Assembly: GCA_014904845.1 (NCBI GenBank)
Contig: MU119728.1
Span: forward strand, 1 to 23,660
From: Acephala macrosclerotiorum
Taxonomy: Eukaryota; Ascomycota; Leotiomycetes; Helotiales; Mollisiaceae
Direction of reading: 5' to 3'
Length of the DNA stretch: 23,660 nucleotides
In this document: positions 19,021 through 23,660 of the stretch, in pieces
Layout of the letters: each line of letters starts with the position of its first letter
Position numbering within the stretch: the first letter of the stretch is position 1
Notes under the pieces: generated by a model
What the model saw: the letters and a program-made list of their open reading frames with translations, nothing else
What the model was told of the DNA's origin: nothing
Database searches by the model: none
Position numbers and translations under genes: made by a program

Positions 19021-19913
19021 TTAAAAACGAATATTATTTAATAAATTTAATATCGAATTTTTAATTGTTTAATTGACGAGTTTTTTTATTATACTATTTA
19101 TATCGTCGCAATTCTATATAAATATATAAAGTATATCGATAAAAAACGATAATATTTTAATATAAATATAATTAATTAAATTTTATCGTATAAATAAATT
19201 ATTTTCAATTTTCGATCAAATTATTAAATAATTAATAATCTTATAGTAATTATTTTTTTTTTTTAGATTTGTTTACGTATAATTTAAATTATTATCAATA
19301 ATAAAAATTGAATAATTATTGGTTTATATTGTTAAATTAATATAAAGATTTACAATATTGTATTTTCAATAATTAAATATATTATTTTTAAAAAATAGAA
19401 TTTGTAATATATTTTTTTTAAATTGTTTTTCAATAAAAAATATAAAAAATAAATATTATTTTACGAAATGAAAAAAAGAATTTATTATATTGTAAAATCG
19501 ATTTTTATATTGTAAAACGAAATTATTTTCGTTTTAATATATTTGTAATTATAATTAATAAATATAAAATATTATTTTAAAGTAAAATTAATAAATGTCG
19601 AGTAAATAAAACTTTTATTGGTTTTATAAAAAATTGTTTGTTTAATATTTAAAATATTTATTATTATGTAAAACAATAAAATAAAATAGAGTTTAATATG
19701 GTCGAATATTTTTGAATAATATTTCGATATAAATTCGATGATTTGAATAATAAATTTAAAGAGGAAAATCGTATACGTTAATATTGTACTATTGGTATAT
19801 TTAGTATTAAACGTTGTCGAGATTGCGATTTTAATAGTATTTAATACGAATATATAATTTAATTTCTTTGTTACGTTAAAAAGCGTTTTTTTAACGAAAG
19901 AAATCAATTTAAT
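19021..19913. other. A/T-rich spacer with one open minus frame
   Basis: The minus strand is open at 19572-19907 (111 codons; Thr/Ser/Ile/Phe-rich, starting from a non-ATG or late codon). The plus strand reads through the same bases with about eight stops, giving pieces such as L-K-R-K-I-V-Y-V-N-I-V-L-L-V. Neither resembles a known protein to me, and I do not call a gene. The rest is low-complexity. Confidence 0.35.
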
Positions 19914-20032
19914 AAAATCGTCGTTTTGATAAAATCGTTATTTTAATAAGATCGTCGTTTTAATAAGATTGTCGTTTTGATAAAATCGTCGTTTTAATAA
20001 AATAATCGTTTTAATAAAATGATTATTTTGAT
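19914..20032 (+). repeat. 17-bp tandem repeat (minisatellite), 7 units
   Basis: Seven head-to-tail 17-bp units fill this span exactly, starting at 19914, 19931, 19948, 19965, 19982, 19999 and 20016. The best-preserved form is aaaatcgtcgttttgat. Units differ almost only by A/G and C/T exchanges, for example tcg to tta, gat to aat, and aaaatcg to aagattg, as expected if an array was mutated after it formed. A degenerate eighth unit may follow at 20033-20049. The period is not a multiple of three, so it is unlikely to encode a peptide repeat. Confidence 0.9.
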
Positions 20033-20820
20033 AATATTGTAATTTTTATAAATTTTTATTATTTTTTAAACGAAAAACGTATTTTTTTATAAAAGAATAA
20101 TTTTTTGTAATAAAAATAATTTATTTTATTAAACGGAAATTTTTTTTTAGTAATTGAAATAAGTTTTAATAAATCGATTAAAATTAAAAAACGTTAAATA
20201 ACGCATTATAAACTTTATATAGTTTTTATTATATAATATATTATAAGTATTCAATTGATTATATAAAACGAATTTAATTTTCAATTACTTTTAAATACGT
20301 ACGTTTAATCAATTTCAAGTGTAAAATTAAATATATAATTTATCGATATTTATTTTCAATATTATTTAATTTTATTTTTAAAAAAATTTACGTATTTCGA
20401 GAATTATAAAAAATCGAGTTTTATAGTAATCGAATTTATTTAGTTTTGATAAAAAAAATTGAATTTTCGAATTATTAATTTGATTTTTACGATTTTTTCA
20501 TCTTATTAAAAAAACGAAATTAATAAATCGAAAATTTATATTATAAATTGAAAATATTAATATCGTTATTTAATTTCGTTTTTTGTTTATATATTTTTTT
20601 AATGTAATTTATTAATCCAAATAATAAAATATATATCAAACGTTAATTATATTTATTAATAAATATAATATTACGAATATATATTTTAAAATATATTTTT
20701 ATTTTTTTTTAATTTACAATAATTAATAAACTATAAAATAATTATTTAAATATAATATAGAATTCTCAAAACAAAATAAAAATATTAATTTATAAATACT
20801 CGAAATAAAAATATCAATTT
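20033..20820. other. A/T-rich spacer, nothing recognised
   Basis: The sequence is low-complexity with scattered CpG. No long open frame, repeat array or inverted repeat was seen between the two tandem arrays. Confidence 0.5.
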
Positions 20821-20901
20821 AAATTACTCAAATTATTTAAATTATTTAAATTATTTAAATTATTTAAATTATTTATATTATTTAAATTAATTCAATTATT
20901 C
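20821..20901 (+). repeat. 9-bp tandem repeat, 9 units
   Basis: Nine consecutive 9-bp units of the form aaattattt are present. The middle five (20830-20874) are identical. The first (aaattactc) and last three (atattattt, aaattaatt, caattattc) differ by one to three bases. It is an A/T-only satellite-like array, most simply explained by replication slippage. Confidence 0.9.
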
Positions 20902-23590
20902 AAAAAATTGAAATTTTAAAAATTAATTAATAATTTTAATCAATTAAATATATAAATTAAATATATTTTTTTTATTTATTAATATTAATCGATTTATTAT
21001 TCGACGCTAATTATCGATTTTTTGTAATTTAATAATAAGAAAAATTATTTTTAATTCGAATTATATAAATATAATATATAAATATATACTATTTTTACTA
21101 TTTTTATTTTGAATTTTAAAAGTTAATTTGGTACATAAAATATTAATTATTAAATAAATATAATTTTAATAATTTTTTTTATTTCAATTGTAAAATTATT
21201 TTTTTAATTGTATTTTAATTAGAATTTATTTTAACGATTGAAATTATCGAAAAAATCTTGTAAATATTAACAATAAAAATTATTAATATTATCAATATTT
21301 TTGATTTGTAATATCGAGTTTATAAAGTAAAACAAAAACTTATTATTGAACGTAATAAATTCGAGTGAAAAAAACGAAAAATGTAATATTTCAAGTTTTA
21401 AATCGATAAATATATCGAGATATTAAAGCGTTTTACGCGTAGTTATATTCAGATTATATATTAATATTAGTTTGTATTAAACGCGAATCTAATTCTCTCT
21501 AAAAAACTCGAGAAAACGAAAGTAATAATAAAAACTTTAAAGATTGTAATTTTATTATTTTACGTATTGCGATTTGAAAATAATTTTAAAAATATATTAT
21601 AATTTAATAAAAAAGTAATTATTATTTGATATAAAATAAATTTTTATATTAGAAAATTAAAAAATTACGAATTTTATATATTGTTATAAATTAATCAATT
21701 TAATACAAATTAATTTTTATATTTTGTATTTGTATTTATATAATTATAATTTAATTATTTTTTGAAATCATATGAATTATATTATATATATTAATATATA
21801 TATCGAATGCATATATTAGAATCAATTTTCGTTTAAATAACAAAAATTCAATTATTAATTAATATATTGAATTATTATTAATTTCGTATTATTTAAATAC
21901 ACTTTTTAAATTCAATTTTAATTTTATTAAACTCTAATATTGTTTCGAATTTAAATGCAATTTCTAGTCGTTATTATTTATTTATTTTTTATAATCTTTT
22001 GAATTATCGAACGCTATATAAATTTTTAATTTTAAATATAGTAATTTGAATAGTTTATTTTGATCTATAATTTTTTTATTTAATCGTCGAAAATCTATAG
22101 AAATAATATATTTCAAATAATAAAAAAAAAATTTATAATAATATTGCGATATTATTAATCGAATTTTTATCATCTCTCAAAAATAATATATAATATATAT
22201 TATTTATCGTCGACGAAATATTGTTTTCCATATAAAGTTTTATTTAAAACTAATAAAATTCTTTTAATCTAGTTTTTGTATTTATTTATTATATTTGTAA
22301 TTCGCTTTAAATACAATTTTACGAATTACTTTATTTATTCGAAATAAAATCTTTGATCAAAAATTTGAAAATATAATTATTATTTAATTAAAAACTTATT
22401 AAATAAAATAATATAAATCAAAGTATTTTTTTGATTATAAATTTCAATAAAATACTCGATAATAATTTTAAATTTTCAAAGCGTAATATTAATATTGAAA
22501 TTCTCAATAATTGAAACTCGATTATTAATATTAATCTTTTCAAAGAGTTTTTTTTTCAAATTCGCTATATTTATCTATTCAAAATTTAATCACGAACGCA
22601 AATAATTCGAATATTCAATTTATTTATAAGTTTGTAAATATAAAAAATTTTAAATTTTTCAAAGATTATTACAATTTTCTATAGATTGAAATCGAATGTT
22701 ATAAATTATTAATAAATTCTAATTGAATAATATGAAAAAAACTTATTATAATTGTAAAAAGTAATTAATTTATTTATAATTATAATTGATATTAATTTAA
22801 TTTGAATAAAATAAAAATTTTTTTTTTTTTTTATAAACGCTTTTTATAATATAATTAGTATTTAATTTTAAAATAAATTATTCAAATATTAAATTATTTG
22901 AGATAATTTAATACAAAAATATTTACGTTTGAAATGATTTAAATATAAAATTATTTAATAATTACAATTTTGATCGCAAATTTGTTTTTTAATAATCAAA
23001 AAATAATAATAGAATAAAATAAATCAAAATAAATATATTTAATTTTTGTAAAAATTTGATCGTAGTAATTAAAAAAATTCAAAATTTAAAACTATTGATA
23101 ATTATATAGTTTTTTTTTTTTTCGTTTAATACAATTTAATATTTTAATTTTATTTTAATTAGAAATACTTTTATTAATAAATAATACTATAAAATTAATA
23201 AATACATTGAAATAAAAAAAAACGAAATTACAAATATTAATATAAATAATAATTAAAAAAAATATAATAAAATTTTTTATATAATTTTAATTATTTCAAA
23301 TTTTTTTTTTTTTTTTAAAAAATTAAACAATAATCAAAAACGAGCGAATTTAAAAAAAAATTATATTTATACTTTATAATAATAAAAAATTTTTTTTTTA
23401 ATTTTTAGTTTTTTACAATTTTTGTTTTTTTTAAACTTCGATTTAAAATTATTTTTATTTTCTCTAGAATTTTTTTTAATATTTCAAAATTATTTTTTTG
23501 AATTTAATATTTTTATACGTATACTATTATTTTCAATATTGTAATATTTTTTTATTTTTATTATTATTCTTTGTAAATTTTTTTTTTTTA

Positions 23591-23593
<3 letters not shown>
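20902..23593. other. A/T-rich terminal region, nothing recognised
   Basis: CpG is sparse here compared with the left part of the window. The open frame at 21982-22173 on the minus strand (63 codons) is within chance for this many frames. The remainder consists of short A and T runs and TA-rich sequence without visible repeats or coding signal. Confidence 0.5.

Positions 23594-23660
<67 letters not shown>
23594..23660. repeat. 67-bp poly(T) at the window end
   Basis: Sixty-seven uninterrupted T run to the last base. An assembly commonly breaks in such a tract, so this may mark a contig end rather than a real feature. It could also be part of a longer genomic poly(A/T) run. Confidence 0.9.

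Noticed and set aside
21982..22173. 63-codon open frame on the minus strand
   Set aside because: Within chance for this window, Ile/Tyr/Lys-rich, with no motif and no nearby coding signal.

Overview
The window is extremely A+T-rich (well over 80% by eye) and contains no intact gene that I can support. Most surviving C and G bases sit in CpG; CC, GG, GC and CAG/CTG are almost absent, and TA is everywhere. Together with a retrotransposon whose frame is full of TAA/TAG/TGA where Gln or Trp is expected, this looks like a repeat compartment of a filamentous fungus that has undergone repeat-induced point mutation (RIP, C to T on both strands). The fungal assignment is an inference from this signature and from the lineage that the pol sequence resembles. 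No host gene, rRNA or tRNA was found.

The main content is at about 594-7310, minus strand: a nearly full-length Ty3/gypsy (Metaviridae-type) retrotransposon, visible only when each minus-strand frame is read through its stops. Order along the element (high to low coordinate): Gag core (about 7310-6722), a middle Gag segment (6425-5870), a retropepsin-like protease segment (5848-4501), then pol: N-terminal region (4320-3831), reverse transcriptase (3830-2890), RNase H (2889-2463), a linker, and integrase with its zinc-binding, catalytic and C-terminal parts (2130-841), plus a C-terminal tail to about 594. Pol keeps one frame for about 3.7 kb but has about 50 in-frame stops. Catalytic residues are altered exactly as C-to-T/G-to-A change predicts (RT Asp-Asp to Asn-Asn, protease Asp-Thr-Gly to Asp-Ile-Gly, zinc-finger His to Tyr). 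The element cannot be active. Its LTRs were not identified; the left one may be truncated by the window edge.

The right two thirds (about 7.4-23.66 kb) is poorer in C and G and mostly unreadable. It holds two diverged direct copies of a second repeat family (10231-10720 and 14429-14920, plus strand) that share a degraded coding frame ending in an Asn/Asp-rich block. It also has a minus-strand frame open for 154 codons (12622-13086), another open for 125 codons (18646-19020), a CpG-dense island with a 14-bp palindrome (12230-12315), a 17-bp minisatellite (19914-20032), a 9-bp tandem repeat (20821-20901) and long homopolymers. The window ends in 67 T, probably an assembly edge. I found no unambiguous new molecular system. 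The points most worth follow-up are the CpG-sparing mutation signature and the two-copy Asn/Asp-rich family.
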